The translations under genes and the position numbers were made by a program. From the NCBI GenBank assembly GCA_019416065.1, contig DXYB01000006.1, forward strand, positions 1-64,000: DNA of 64,000 bases. The letters are read 5' to 3'. This DNA is from Acidaminococcus sp. Its GTDB lineage: Bacteria; Bacillota; Negativicutes; Acidaminococcales; Acidaminococcaceae. The notes under the pieces were generated by a model, which saw only the letters and a program-made list of their open reading frames with translations, did no database searches and had not been told where the DNA came from. This document shows positions 9,629 to 16,713 of this stretch, one piece after another (position 1 is the stretch's first letter; each line of letters starts with the position of its first letter).

Positions 9629-10696
9629 TTAATATAAAGCTCCAATAGCTTGCGCTGCCACCTTGTTAATATCAGAGGTGTAATTCACGTAGACCCGGGA
9701 AACGGTTTCTACAGAGTCGCCTAGTATGTGTGCCACTAAGTTAATATCTCCCGTCTTAGATAATAGCAACGTTGCAAACGTGTGACGCAGTGAATGGATA
9801 GATCGACCGGGAAATTTTTTTCTGATGATCTCGTTCAGTCTTGACTGCAACGATTTAATGCTGGTAAGCTGGAACACTGTCCCTGTAATGTTTATGGGCT
9901 GTGATTCCTTCCATACTGCCAGCATCTCTAGCACCGTTTGTGAGGCGGGAATTGTCCTGTTGCTGCTGCGTGTCTTGCAGAAAGTAATACCATAGGTGTT
10001 GTTTCCGGTCAGATTGTATTGCTGCTTTACGGTAATGGTTTTTGCTTTCCAGTCAACAGCATCCCATGGAAGGCCTATAATTTCTCCAAACCTCATGCCC
10101 GTGTAAGCGCCTAAGATAACAACAAGCTTAAAAGTCGGCTTGTCGTTTAACAGCTTTAATAATTCTCGCAGTTCTTCCTTGCTGAAAGCCCGTATAACGG
10201 CGGGGGATTTATCCTGCGGCAGCTGTATACCCTTGCCGGGATTCATTTTGATAATCTTGTAGACCTTTGCAGCATGTTCTAAAACCGGGGTAATAAAGCG
10301 CAATCTGATTTTCTTGCTGGAAGGCTTTCCAGGTGCTGCCAAAAGTGCATTAGTCAGATCGCCCTGCGTTAATTCCCGTATGGGAATAGTTGCAGCACTT
10401 CCAAGACTGGTAATACCGTAGTAGTAATTCTTCAAAGTATTTGCAGATAAGAATTCTTTCTTGTCTCTGGCAAAGATGGGGAAGAAATCTTTAAGAGAAA
10501 TATCTTTTAGGCGTATATCCTCTGTTAAACCTGCGGTTTCTTTCACCTGTGCCAGCAGTTCGTCTTGGTACTTCCTAGCCTCTCTCTGCGTTTTAAATCC
10601 CTGCTTGGTTTTTTGCCGCCATTTGTGGCCGACTTTGTAAGACAGAATTAAGCAGACAGAGTCGTTTTTGTTACGGTAGGAAAATGTATATTCCAT
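9629..10696 (-). CDS. int: phage tyrosine integrase
   Basis: A site-specific recombinase of 355 aa. It has an N-terminal arm-binding domain, a SAM-like core-binding domain (about 65-150) and a catalytic domain. Catalytic residues are visible: R202 in GAYTGMRFGE, K241 in CKTRSSN, H301 and R304 in HSLRHTF, H323 in AHILG and the nucleophile Y336 in RVYVNY. It starts 15 nt after the DUF6414-like gene and is probably co-transcribed with it. Its stop lies next to attL. Confidence 0.95.
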   Translation of the reverse strand: MEYTFSYRNKNDSVCLILSYKVGHKWRQKTKQGFKTQREARKYQDELLAQVKETAGLTEDIRLKDISLKDFFPIFARDKKEFLSANTLKNYYYGITSLGSAATIPIRELTQGDLTNALLAAPGKPSSKKIRLRFITPVLEHAAKVYKIIKMNPGKGIQLPQDKSPAVIRAFSKEELRELLKLLNDKPTFKLVVILGAYTGMRFGEIIGLPWDAVDWKAKTITVKQQYNLTGNNTYGITFCKTRSSNRTIPASQTVLEMLAVWKESQPINITGTVFQLTSIKSLQSRLNEIIRKKFPGRSIHSLRHTFATLLLSKTGDINLVAHILGDSVETVSRVYVNYTSDINKVAAQAIGALY

Positions 10697-10711
10697 GGTA
10701 AGCCGCCTTTC

Positions 10712-11497
10712 CTATCCTATAGTTCGGAATATCAAGATGGGGATAATAGAATATGTTGATTTGGAATAGAATGTGCGTATAACGTCCGTGTATTGGTCAA
10801 CAATATTTTCTATGGTTTGTTCGTCGACTTGAGTAGGAGTATTCTTTTGCGGCGGCGTGTAATCCAGAATCCCCATTATGTACCATTTTCCCGGTAGTTC
10901 TGCGCCATATGTACGGGCTAAATCAGATTGACGAACAGAAAGCCCGCTTTCCTTCAAGTTCCCCGCAACGTAAACACCATTTTTAAGCTCTATAGATAAT
11001 TCAATAGAATTACTCATAGCCTGAATAAAATCGCTGATATTTTTTATCATCTGAGCAACTGTTTTATTCAAGCCAAACAATTTTTGATTTTTAAATATAA
11101 AGGGAAAGAACGTTTTCACGGATTGAATATCACGTATCCGGACTTTCCCTAGCAAAGTAACTAGCCGGCCGGAAAACTCTCCCTCTATTGATTCTTGTGG
11201 CGATAAAGATAAATCTTGCATAAGCTGGACAATTTTATTATGGAAAGGGTCATAGTTTTCAGCGGCAGATTCCGCTGTAGTGTTTTTGTGTTCGTATTTC
11301 CCACCAATAATTTTAATATCCCCTTTGCCGGAAATAAAAGAGCCCTCAGAGGTGCCGACTGTTTTTGTCACACTCCTGAGGGTTCCACTTCTTAGTTGGG
11401 AAATTAATGAATCCACACGGGGTTCATCAACATAAAGAAAATCTATCAACGGTGTTGTTTCAGAAAATCCAGATTGGGTTTCGTTTTCTTTCCCCAT
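10712..11497 (-). CDS. DUF6414-like protein
   Basis: A 261-aa protein with the start pattern LIDFLYVDEPRVDSLISQL, which I associate with the DUF6414 family. Function is unknown. There is a glycine-rich turn around residues 50-70 and a hydrophobic C-terminal end. AGGAGGTAG-like ribosome site GGGAGG precedes ATG 11497. It lies between the repressor block and the integrase, on the strand expressed in the lysogen, a common place for immunity or host-benefit genes. That role is inference. Confidence 0.55.
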   Translation of the reverse strand: MGKENETQSGFSETTPLIDFLYVDEPRVDSLISQLRSGTLRSVTKTVGTSEGSFISGKGDIKIIGGKYEHKNTTAESAAENYDPFHNKIVQLMQDLSLSPQESIEGEFSGRLVTLLGKVRIRDIQSVKTFFPFIFKNQKLFGLNKTVAQMIKNISDFIQAMSNSIELSIELKNGVYVAGNLKESGLSVRQSDLARTYGAELPGKWYIMGILDYTPPQKNTPTQVDEQTIENIVDQYTDVIRTFYSKSTYSIIPILIFRTIG

Positions 11498-11601
11498 TTT
11501 TCTACCTCCCGGGCAATGCCCTGACAGCGGGAGATATGTGCTTCATATTGTCTTTTTAAGCTGTCAGCATTAATCCGGATAGGTTTATCCAAAGTCTGCA
11601 T
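11446..11601 (-). CDS. small basic protein, unknown function
   Basis: A 51-aa protein beginning MQTLDKPIRIN. ATG 11601 is chosen because AAAGGAGG lies 8 nt upstream. The longer frame to 11643 has no ribosome site. The end overlaps the next gene by 52 nt in another frame. It has its own strong promoter and probably leads the operon that includes the DUF6414-like gene and the integrase. No domain recognised. Confidence 0.6.
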   Translation of the reverse strand: MQTLDKPIRINADSLKRQYEAHISRCQGIAREVEKWGKKTKPNLDFLKQHR

Positions 11602-11623
11602 AAGACATACCTCCTTTTTTACT

Positions 11624-11652
11624 ATTATATCAACTGTAGTCAAGAGTGTCTA
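11624..11652 (-). promoter_or_regulatory. promoter of the integrase-side operon
   Basis: Read on the minus strand: TAGACA (11652-11647), a 17-nt spacer and TATAAT (11629-11624). It lies 22 nt upstream of the 51-aa ORF. Confidence 0.7.
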
Positions 11653-11940
11653 ATATTAAATTTTTAGTGCCTTGCCAGAGCTTTATGGCTGAATTATCTC
11701 CTTGTGTAAAGCTGTTACACTTTTTTCATCAGTAATAGTTGTTACGCGGTTTGCAATAACTGAAAAATCATCTTACATATGTGGGCAAACTTCGAAAAAG
11801 CAATTTGCGTCTTATGCAAAATACAAACACTTTTATGTATGCTAGTTTAAAACTTCCTCCTAAGCTCCACCACCTTGCCCAGTATCTGTATAGGGAGGGA
11901 ACCACCTCCCACGTATGTAGGTAACATTCTTTGATTTCCT
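11653..11940. other. intergenic region with two stem-loops
   Basis: Together with the promoter and leader this is about 340 bases without a gene. I see a 6-bp hairpin GTGTAA/TTACAC followed by TTTTTT (11704-11726, plus strand) and a hairpin GGGAGG/CCTCCC (11893-11910) just beyond the stop of the SWIM gene. The latter may end cI-operon transcription, though it lacks a T run. No ORF with a ribosome site was found. Confidence 0.4.
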
Positions 11941-12555
11941 TTACGAGGGCCTGCGTTCACCTTCTGAATCTGCAATTGATTTTAGAACCTTAAAGAGTTG
12001 TTCATTATCTAAATGATTGATTACCAATTCTCCAAAACGTGATATTAATATTTTTTCTAAGCTATTAATATCTTTTCGATATTCTTTCTTGACTCTGATT
12101 TTTCCCTGGGCTTTAGCTGGTTCAAAAATTGGACAATCATTCAAGTCTTTAATACCATAGTTTTCAAATAAAGTATTAGAACACTTTACCCCTGTAATAG
12201 TCGCCATCTGACTCAAATTGGCAACTAATTCAAGGACGGTCATTAAGGGAGCTCCTTTAACTTGTGCTCGAAGGTTTCCTATGTAATAACGGACAAGAGG
12301 CTTTAATGGATCTGACTTCATACCCTCACTTGGGATTAGCCCTAGTTCCATTGCCAAACGTAATATATGTTTACATGCAATTTCTCCATTATTGAATGCG
12401 AAATCCATGCAAGAGCAGTCCTCTAAAGTAGTATCATAAATGCTGCCGTCACTACCAACAAACTTACCTGTTTTATTAGAGAGGTTGACTTCTAACGGCG
12501 TCATTTCTGCAGCTAATGCGGATTTTTTTCTTTTTTCGTCAATATTTTCAAACAT
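11941..12555 (-). CDS. SWIM zinc-finger protein
   Basis: A 204-aa protein with a SWIM motif CxC...CxH: CSCMDF then EIACKHILRL around residues 48-66. SWIM fingers bind DNA or proteins and occur in recombination-linked and mobile-element proteins. It follows cI by 18 nt on the same strand with an AAAGGAAG ribosome site, so it is expressed from the repressor promoter in the lysogen. The rest of the protein is helical with no domain I recognise. A role in immunity or repressor function is possible but unproven. Confidence 0.7.
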   Translation of the reverse strand: MFENIDEKRKKSALAAEMTPLEVNLSNKTGKFVGSDGSIYDTTLEDCSCMDFAFNNGEIACKHILRLAMELGLIPSEGMKSDPLKPLVRYYIGNLRAQVKGAPLMTVLELVANLSQMATITGVKCSNTLFENYGIKDLNDCPIFEPAKAQGKIRVKKEYRKDINSLEKILISRFGELVINHLDNEQLFKVLKSIADSEGERRPS

Positions 12556-12573
12556 AATGGTTAGACTTCCTTT

Positions 12574-13212
12574 CTACTTAATAAGAGATTGTTTTAAAAC
12601 AGCAAGGCCCAAACATCTGAAATCTTGACAATTATCCTCATTAAAAATCATAGGCTTATAGTTTGGATTTTCGGATACCAACATAACGCCGCCATCTATC
12701 TTGTAGAATCTTTTTAAGCAAACGTCTTCTTGGTCAATTTCAAAACAGCCAATTTGTCCACTTTCCACTTCTGGCTGCTCTTTTATAAAAACAATATCAC
12801 CATCATTAATACCTGCATTTATCATGCTATCACCTGCAACGGTAATGCAAAAGTCAACTTTGCTATCATTACTTACACTCATATAATAAGATTTGTCTTG
12901 ATTAATATCTTCTAGCGGTTGTCCGGCTGCTGCATATCCTAGCATAGGAACACTTCTTATATTAGAGTTACTCAAAGTATAATTCTTCATGGATGCTGTC
13001 ATGGGGACCTCATAGCCCATGAGCCATGCTGGGTCAATGCGCAGAGCTTTAGAAATTAAATTTACTCTGTCTTGTCTAGGCTTCCATGTGCCTTTTAAAT
13101 AAGTGCTGATTGCTCCAGTACTTATACCTGTTTTATTATGTAGCTCCGTTTGTGAAACATGCCTATATTCCAATGCTTCACGAAATCTTTCGGCAAAAGT
13201 GCTTACCTTCAT
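12574..13212 (-). CDS. CI-type phage repressor with S24 self-cleavage domain
   Basis: An N-terminal HTH (QTELHNKTGISTGAISTYLKG, about 21-41) binds operators. A LexA-like peptidase domain follows. The putative cleavage site is A96-G97 in YAAAGQP. The catalytic Ser129 is in AGDSM and Lys167 in CLKRFY. ATG 13212 is preferred because GGGAGGG lies 7 nt upstream. Length is 212 aa. DNA damage acting through RecA should cleave it and induce the prophage. Confidence 0.93.
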   Translation of the reverse strand: MKVSTFAERFREALEYRHVSQTELHNKTGISTGAISTYLKGTWKPRQDRVNLISKALRIDPAWLMGYEVPMTASMKNYTLSNSNIRSVPMLGYAAAGQPLEDINQDKSYYMSVSNDSKVDFCITVAGDSMINAGINDGDIVFIKEQPEVESGQIGCFEIDQEDVCLKRFYKIDGGVMLVSENPNYKPMIFNEDNCQDFRCLGLAVLKQSLIK

Positions 13213-13233
13213 TAGCAATCCCTCCCGGCATAG

Positions 13234-13309
13234 ATTATACCATATTTTTTGAAGGTTTTTCAGAAAATCTAAAGAAACTATTGATAATCTGAAAATACTA
13301 TGCTATACT
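13234..13309. promoter_or_regulatory. divergent cI / early promoters with operator sites
   Basis: Leftward: TGGTATAAT, an extended -10 at 13242-13234, drives cI. Rightward: TTGATA (13281-13286), a 17-nt spacer and TATACT (13304-13309) drive the early genes. TTTTCAGA occurs at 13257-13264 (+) inside the palindrome TTTTCAGAAAA, and inverted at 13288-13295. The first covers the -35 position of the cI promoter. The second lies in the spacer of the early promoter, just after its -35. These are good candidates for CI/Cro operators. Confidence 0.72.
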
Positions 13310-13341
13310 TAACTCAGAAATTCAGAGAAGGGGAGAGGAAA

Positions 13342-13572
13342 ATGAACTATAATTATAGAAAGTTGAAAGGCCGTATTAAAGAGCAATTTGAAACGCAAGA
13401 AAATTTTGCACGGGCAATGGGAATGAGTTCTGCAGCGCTTTCTGCAAGATTGAACAATGTAAATGATTTCAGTCAAAGCGAAATTGATCATGCTTGTCAG
13501 CTATTGAAAATCCCTGATGAGCGAATAAGGCCTTATTTTTTTTACCAAAATAGCTCTGAAATTCAGAACTAA
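13342..13572 (+). CDS. Cro-like DUF739-type HTH protein
   Basis: A 76-aa DNA-binding protein resembling the DUF739 family (MNYNYRKLKGRIKEQF, then QENFARAMGMSSAALSARLN as the helix-turn-helix). It is the first rightward early gene, divergent from cI, so a Cro role is likely. ATG 13342 has a GGGGAGAGG ribosome site. The frame open from 13300 lies upstream of the plausible start. Confidence 0.85.
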   Translation: MNYNYRKLKGRIKEQFETQENFARAMGMSSAALSARLNNVNDFSQSEIDHACQLLKIPDERIRPYFFYQNSSEIQN

Positions 13573-13584
13573 AAGCGCAAGTTT

Positions 13585-13604
13585 CCCCGCTCCAACAAGC
13601 GGGG
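13585..13604 (+). other. GC-rich hairpin after the Cro-like gene
   Basis: CCCCGCT (13585-13591) pairs with AGCGGGG (13598-13604) around a 6-nt loop. No T run follows, so it is not a simple terminator. It may be a processing or stability element. Confidence 0.5.
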
Positions 13605-13641
13605 CAGCACAATGGGAGGTGCTTAGGAGGTGAAAGTCAGG

Positions 13642-13863
13642 ATGCATGATATTGAGCAGTTAAAAGCAGAAAACGCCGAACTTAAGCGGCAACTTAAAGA
13701 ACGGCGTTTTGATACTTTTGTTAATTGTTTACAGCTTGTCAATGTGCTAGTAATTACAACGCAAAAATGGGATACATGGCTATTTTACCTTTTTGCAGCT
13801 GAATTACTTGGTTTGTTTGCCTGGATTATTTTGGTCACTTTCTGCGATTCCAAAAAATCTTGA
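13642..13863 (+). CDS. small membrane protein with N-terminal coiled coil
   Basis: A 73-aa protein: a charged helical start (IEQLKAENAELKRQLKERR) and then one or two hydrophobic segments (about 30-40 and 48-66). ATG 13642 is preferred because AGGAGG (13625-13630) overlaps the alternative GTG 13630. Its 3' end overlaps an opposite-strand gene by 79 nt. Function unknown. Confidence 0.6.
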   Translation: MHDIEQLKAENAELKRQLKERRFDTFVNCLQLVNVLVITTQKWDTWLFYLFAAELLGLFAWIILVTFCDSKKS

Positions 13864-13943
13864 TGTGCTTGAACAGCATCCTTGTGAGCCTGTATAGCGT
13901 CTTTCAGTCTAACCTGTTGCGAATTTAAAACGCTTTCATCCAT
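13785..13943 (-). CDS. small antisense-strand protein with internal repeat
   Basis: A 52-aa protein on the strand opposite to the early genes. It has an excellent ribosome site (AAAGGAGGTG) and an extended -10 TGGTATAAT at 13976-13968. The sequence has a short repeat (QAHKDAVQAHQD), is hydrophilic and is probably helical. The promoter type matches that of cI, which suggests expression in the lysogen. It overlaps the end of the plus-strand membrane gene, so its transcript is antisense to it. Function unknown. Confidence 0.6.
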   Translation of the reverse strand: MDESVLNSQQVRLKDAIQAHKDAVQAHQDFLESQKVTKIIQANKPSNSAAKR

Positions 13944-14005
13944 AATTTTCACCTCCTTTCTGGTCACATTATACCAAAGAGGAAGTGCGGCGAGGAGGTT
14001 GCACT

Positions 14006-14305
14006 ATGGACAAACTTGTTCTGACCGTTGGCGAAGCGGCAGAACTCTTAAACGTGGCCACTTCCACAATTTACGACCTACGTAACCGTGGAGTGCTGCC
14101 ACAAATTAAAAAATTGTCTGGCGTCCGTTTTCGTGCTAAGGACGTATATGCCCTTGCAGGGGTAACGGACGTTGCCAACACCTACACGCCGGCAAACTTC
14201 GAAGGTTTGCAGCGTGAGCTTGCAGCGAAAGAGAAACAGCTGCAAAAAATCAAAACAGCGTCGCTGGCTTTATTGGCGGCAATTTCGGGGGAGGGCATGG
14301 TATGA
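14006..14305 (+). CDS. helix-turn-helix (excisionase/MerR-like) protein
   Basis: A 99-aa protein with an N-terminal winged-HTH of the HTH_17/excisionase type (LTVGEAAELLNVATSTIYDL, then a GVRFRAKDV wing) and a C-terminal coiled coil (LQRELAAKEKQLQKIK). It could be the excisionase or an early regulator. GAGGAGG precedes ATG 14006. The end overlaps the next gene as ATGA. Confidence 0.75.
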   Translation: MDKLVLTVGEAAELLNVATSTIYDLRNRGVLPQIKKLSGVRFRAKDVYALAGVTDVANTYTPANFEGLQRELAAKEKQLQKIKTASLALLAAISGEGMV

Positions 14306-14520
14306 AAAAAGCAGTCAACATGGCAAGCAACGTACTTGCCGCAACAATCTACTTAGCAGCCTTTGTACTAAGCTGGGTCCTCTACTTCATCGAGTGGTTA
14401 TGCGATGAAGTAGAGGAAATGAATCCCCGACTGCAAGGTGCAATCTTGGGTTTCTGGATCGCCCTTGGCGGGATGCTGGTGTGTATCATCCTTGCCTTAG
14501 GGACTGAAAAATATATATAG
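14302..14520 (+). CDS. small two-helix membrane protein
   Basis: A 72-aa protein with two hydrophobic segments (about 8-33 and 45-67) separated by an acidic loop (DEVEEMNP). It starts in the ATGA overlap with the preceding HTH gene. Early-region membrane proteins sometimes act in superinfection exclusion, but nothing here shows that. Confidence 0.6.
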   Translation: MKKAVNMASNVLAATIYLAAFVLSWVLYFIEWLCDEVEEMNPRLQGAILGFWIALGGMLVCIILALGTEKYI

Positions 14521-14534
14521 AAAGGGGTGAAGCA

Positions 14535-14993
14535 ATGGACTTAAAAATGGCAGAGAATTTTCGGTTCTCTGTCAGATACTACAGGTTAGAACGTGGGCTG
14601 TCTTTAACAGCTTTAGAGCTGCTAAGCGATATCCCTAGAACGCTAGCAAGCTATGCAAGCGGGCCACCTGTTATTTTGTCTCAAAGGCTTTACTTAGGTA
14701 TTCGGGACGCCTTAGGGATACCTCTAAAAGACCTGGTGAAACGCCCGCCCGAATGTATCCCATACCTAAGCAGAGAGGACAGAAAGGCAATCTTTAAAAG
14801 ACTGGACGAAATCAGAGCGTCTAAGGGGATTACTAAAAGCAAGATGGAAATAGAAGCCGGCATGGCAAGAACGAGGTGGAGCCAGATTTTATGTAATGGT
14901 GATATCCCAACTGACATAACGCTGTATAAGGCCGCCAAGGCTTTAGGTATTAAGCTTTCAGAACTTTATGAGGAGATACGTAATGAAGATTGA
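14535..14993 (+). CDS. double helix-turn-helix regulator
   Basis: A 152-aa protein with two XRE-like HTH units in tandem. The first is around residues 8-60 (YYRLERGLSLTALELLSD). The second is around 90-145 (IRASKGITKSKMEIEAGMARTRWSQIL, then LYKAAKALGIKLSEL). The first has an atypical recognition helix (IPRTLASYAS). AAAGGGGTG precedes the start. A single protein with two such domains could bind asymmetric or spaced sites. Targets unknown. Confidence 0.65.
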   Translation: MDLKMAENFRFSVRYYRLERGLSLTALELLSDIPRTLASYASGPPVILSQRLYLGIRDALGIPLKDLVKRPPECIPYLSREDRKAIFKRLDEIRASKGITKSKMEIEAGMARTRWSQILCNGDIPTDITLYKAAKALGIKLSELYEEIRNED

Positions 14994-15519
14994 ACAAGGA
15001 TATTTACAAGATATGGCACCGTATGAATGCGAGAAAGAGCACTGGGTGCCAGATAACGACGACAGCGCCGAATGGTGCTTAAAGAAAATCTCCGCGTATC
15101 AGGAAGAACGCAGAGAGAAAGAAAAATTTTACAAAGAACAAATAGCAAAATTGGACGCATGGCTTGAGTCAGCGACGAAACCGCTTGATATGAATATTGA
15201 GCACTTTCAGAACTTGCTGCACTTATATGCAGACAAAAAACTGGAAGGGCAAAAGAAACGCACGGTTTCCTTGCCTTCTGGTAAGTTTGGTTTCAGAAAA
15301 TCACAGCCCGAAATTGCCAGAGACGAAACAGTTCTACTGCCCTTCTGTAAAAAGAGCTATCCGGACGCTATCAGGACGAAAGAAACTGTTGACTGGGCAG
15401 CACTTAAGAAACGTTGCACAGTCACGGATAAAGGCGTAATCGACCCTACAACGGGTGAAATTTTGCCGGGGGTTACTGTAACACCTAGGCCGGATAAATT
15501 CATTTGTGAGGTGGAATAA
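14983..15519 (+). CDS. Gam-like host-nuclease inhibitor
   Basis: A 178-aa protein resembling the Mu Gam family that binds double-stranded DNA ends and protects them from RecBCD/AddAB. There is a helical middle (EREKEKFYKEQIAKLDAWLE-like) followed by the family block LPSGKFGFRKSQPEI and VDWAALKK. ATG 14983 is chosen for GAGGAG upstream. It overlaps the preceding gene by 11 nt and is next to a Sak4-like ATPase and an SSB-like gene, forming a recombination module. Confidence 0.82.
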   Translation: MKIEQGYLQDMAPYECEKEHWVPDNDDSAEWCLKKISAYQEERREKEKFYKEQIAKLDAWLESATKPLDMNIEHFQNLLHLYADKKLEGQKKRTVSLPSGKFGFRKSQPEIARDETVLLPFCKKSYPDAIRTKETVDWAALKKRCTVTDKGVIDPTTGEILPGVTVTPRPDKFICEVE

Positions 15520-16157
15520 TGGGGTTTCCAGTATTGATTTTAGGCGCGTCGGGCAGTGGTAAAACCACAAGCCTTAGAAACTTTGAACCTGATGAAATCG
15601 GCATTTTCAACGTAGCGGGAAAACGGCTGCCGTTTAAAAAGAAGCTGCCCGTTTTTAACAATGCAAGATACGCAAGCATTTTCAAAGCCTTACAGAAACC
15701 AAACTTGCGCTGCTATGTAATCGATGACAGCCAGTATCTAATGGCGTACTACATGTTCGACCATGCGAAAGACGTTGGCTACTCAAAATTCACACAATGC
15801 GCGCTAGATTTTAGAAACTTGCTTGATTTTATCGTTAGACAAATCCCTGACGATGTAATCGTATATCTGTTGCACCATATCGACCGGGACGACAACGGGT
15901 ACATAAAAGCAAAGACACAGGGGAAAATGCTAGATAACCAACTAACGGTTGAAGGGCTATTTTCTATCGTCCTTCTGTGTGAAGCAGAAGGGAAAAACCA
16001 CTACTTTATTACGCAGAGCGACGGTAAAACTCCTGCAAAGTCACCAATGGGAATGTTTGCAGATAAGATAGATAACGACTTAAAAGCCGTAGATACGGCA
16101 ATCAGGGAATATTACGACATGAAACCGATTAAGGACACCAAGAAAGGGGAAAAATAG
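15519..16157 (+). CDS. Sak4-like RecA-family ATPase
   Basis: A 212-aa ATPase. Walker A GASGSGKTT is at residues 9-17 and Walker B-like YVIDDSQ at about 67-73. It resembles phage Sak4 proteins (RecA/Rad51-fold single-strand annealing ATPases). It overlaps the Gam-like stop by 1 nt and is followed 2 nt later by an SSB-like gene, which is the usual pairing for Sak4. Acts in phage recombination and replication. Confidence 0.8.
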   Translation: MGFPVLILGASGSGKTTSLRNFEPDEIGIFNVAGKRLPFKKKLPVFNNARYASIFKALQKPNLRCYVIDDSQYLMAYYMFDHAKDVGYSKFTQCALDFRNLLDFIVRQIPDDVIVYLLHHIDRDDNGYIKAKTQGKMLDNQLTVEGLFSIVLLCEAEGKNHYFITQSDGKTPAKSPMGMFADKIDNDLKAVDTAIREYYDMKPIKDTKKGEK

Positions 16158-16158
16158 C

Positions 16159-16713
16159 ATGCAAATTGTAGACTTCAATAAAGTTCAGGAAACGAGTGAA
16201 GGCGGCGGACGTCCTCCAGTAGGCGGGTATGTACTCTGCATTGTAAACTGTGAAGAGAATAAGCAAAAGCAGTATTTCAAAATTGAATGGGACTATGCAG
16301 AAGGGCAATATACCGACCACAATCAAAATATGTTTAGCCGCAACGGCTGGAATTATCCCCGGTTCTATCGGTCTTACAAGCCTGCAGCAATGGGTATGCT
16401 TAAGCATTTCCTTAGCTGCCTGGAGAAGAGTAATCAAGGCTTTAACATGGTTGAATGGAATAAACAGCCAGAAGCACAGCAAGCCCCGTCTTTGAACGGC
16501 CTTGTTTTTGGGGCCGTGATTGGTGAAGAAGAGTATCAAGCACAAGACGGAAAAATAAAAGTTCGTCAAGTAATTCGGGCGGTACTGCCCGCCGATGATA
16601 TTCGGAAAGGCAACTTCAAGGTGCCTGAGCTTAAGAAATTGCAAACCTCTGCCCCTGCTGCCGTAGCACCAGAGCCAGCCGGTAATGCTGACTTAAACCA
16701 ATGCCCGTTCTAA
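16159..16713 (+). CDS. SSB-like DUF669-type phage protein
   Basis: A 184-aa protein adjacent to the Sak4-like ATPase. The C-terminus ends in DLNQCPF, like the acidic -PF tail of single-strand binding proteins that recruits partners. The preceding Ala/Pro-rich linker fits too. The body (GGYVLCIVNCEENK, YFKIEWDYAEGQY) suggests an OB-type beta protein of the DUF669 kind. Assignment rests on tail and context. Confidence 0.7.
   Translation: MQIVDFNKVQETSEGGGRPPVGGYVLCIVNCEENKQKQYFKIEWDYAEGQYTDHNQNMFSRNGWNYPRFYRSYKPAAMGMLKHFLSCLEKSNQGFNMVEWNKQPEAQQAPSLNGLVFGAVIGEEEYQAQDGKIKVRQVIRAVLPADDIRKGNFKVPELKKLQTSAPAAVAPEPAGNADLNQCPF

Noticed and set aside
11704..11726. Intrinsic terminator on the plus strand
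   Set aside because: Only a 6-bp weak stem, and there is no plus-strand gene upstream for it to end, so it is listed only as a hairpin in the intergenic entry.
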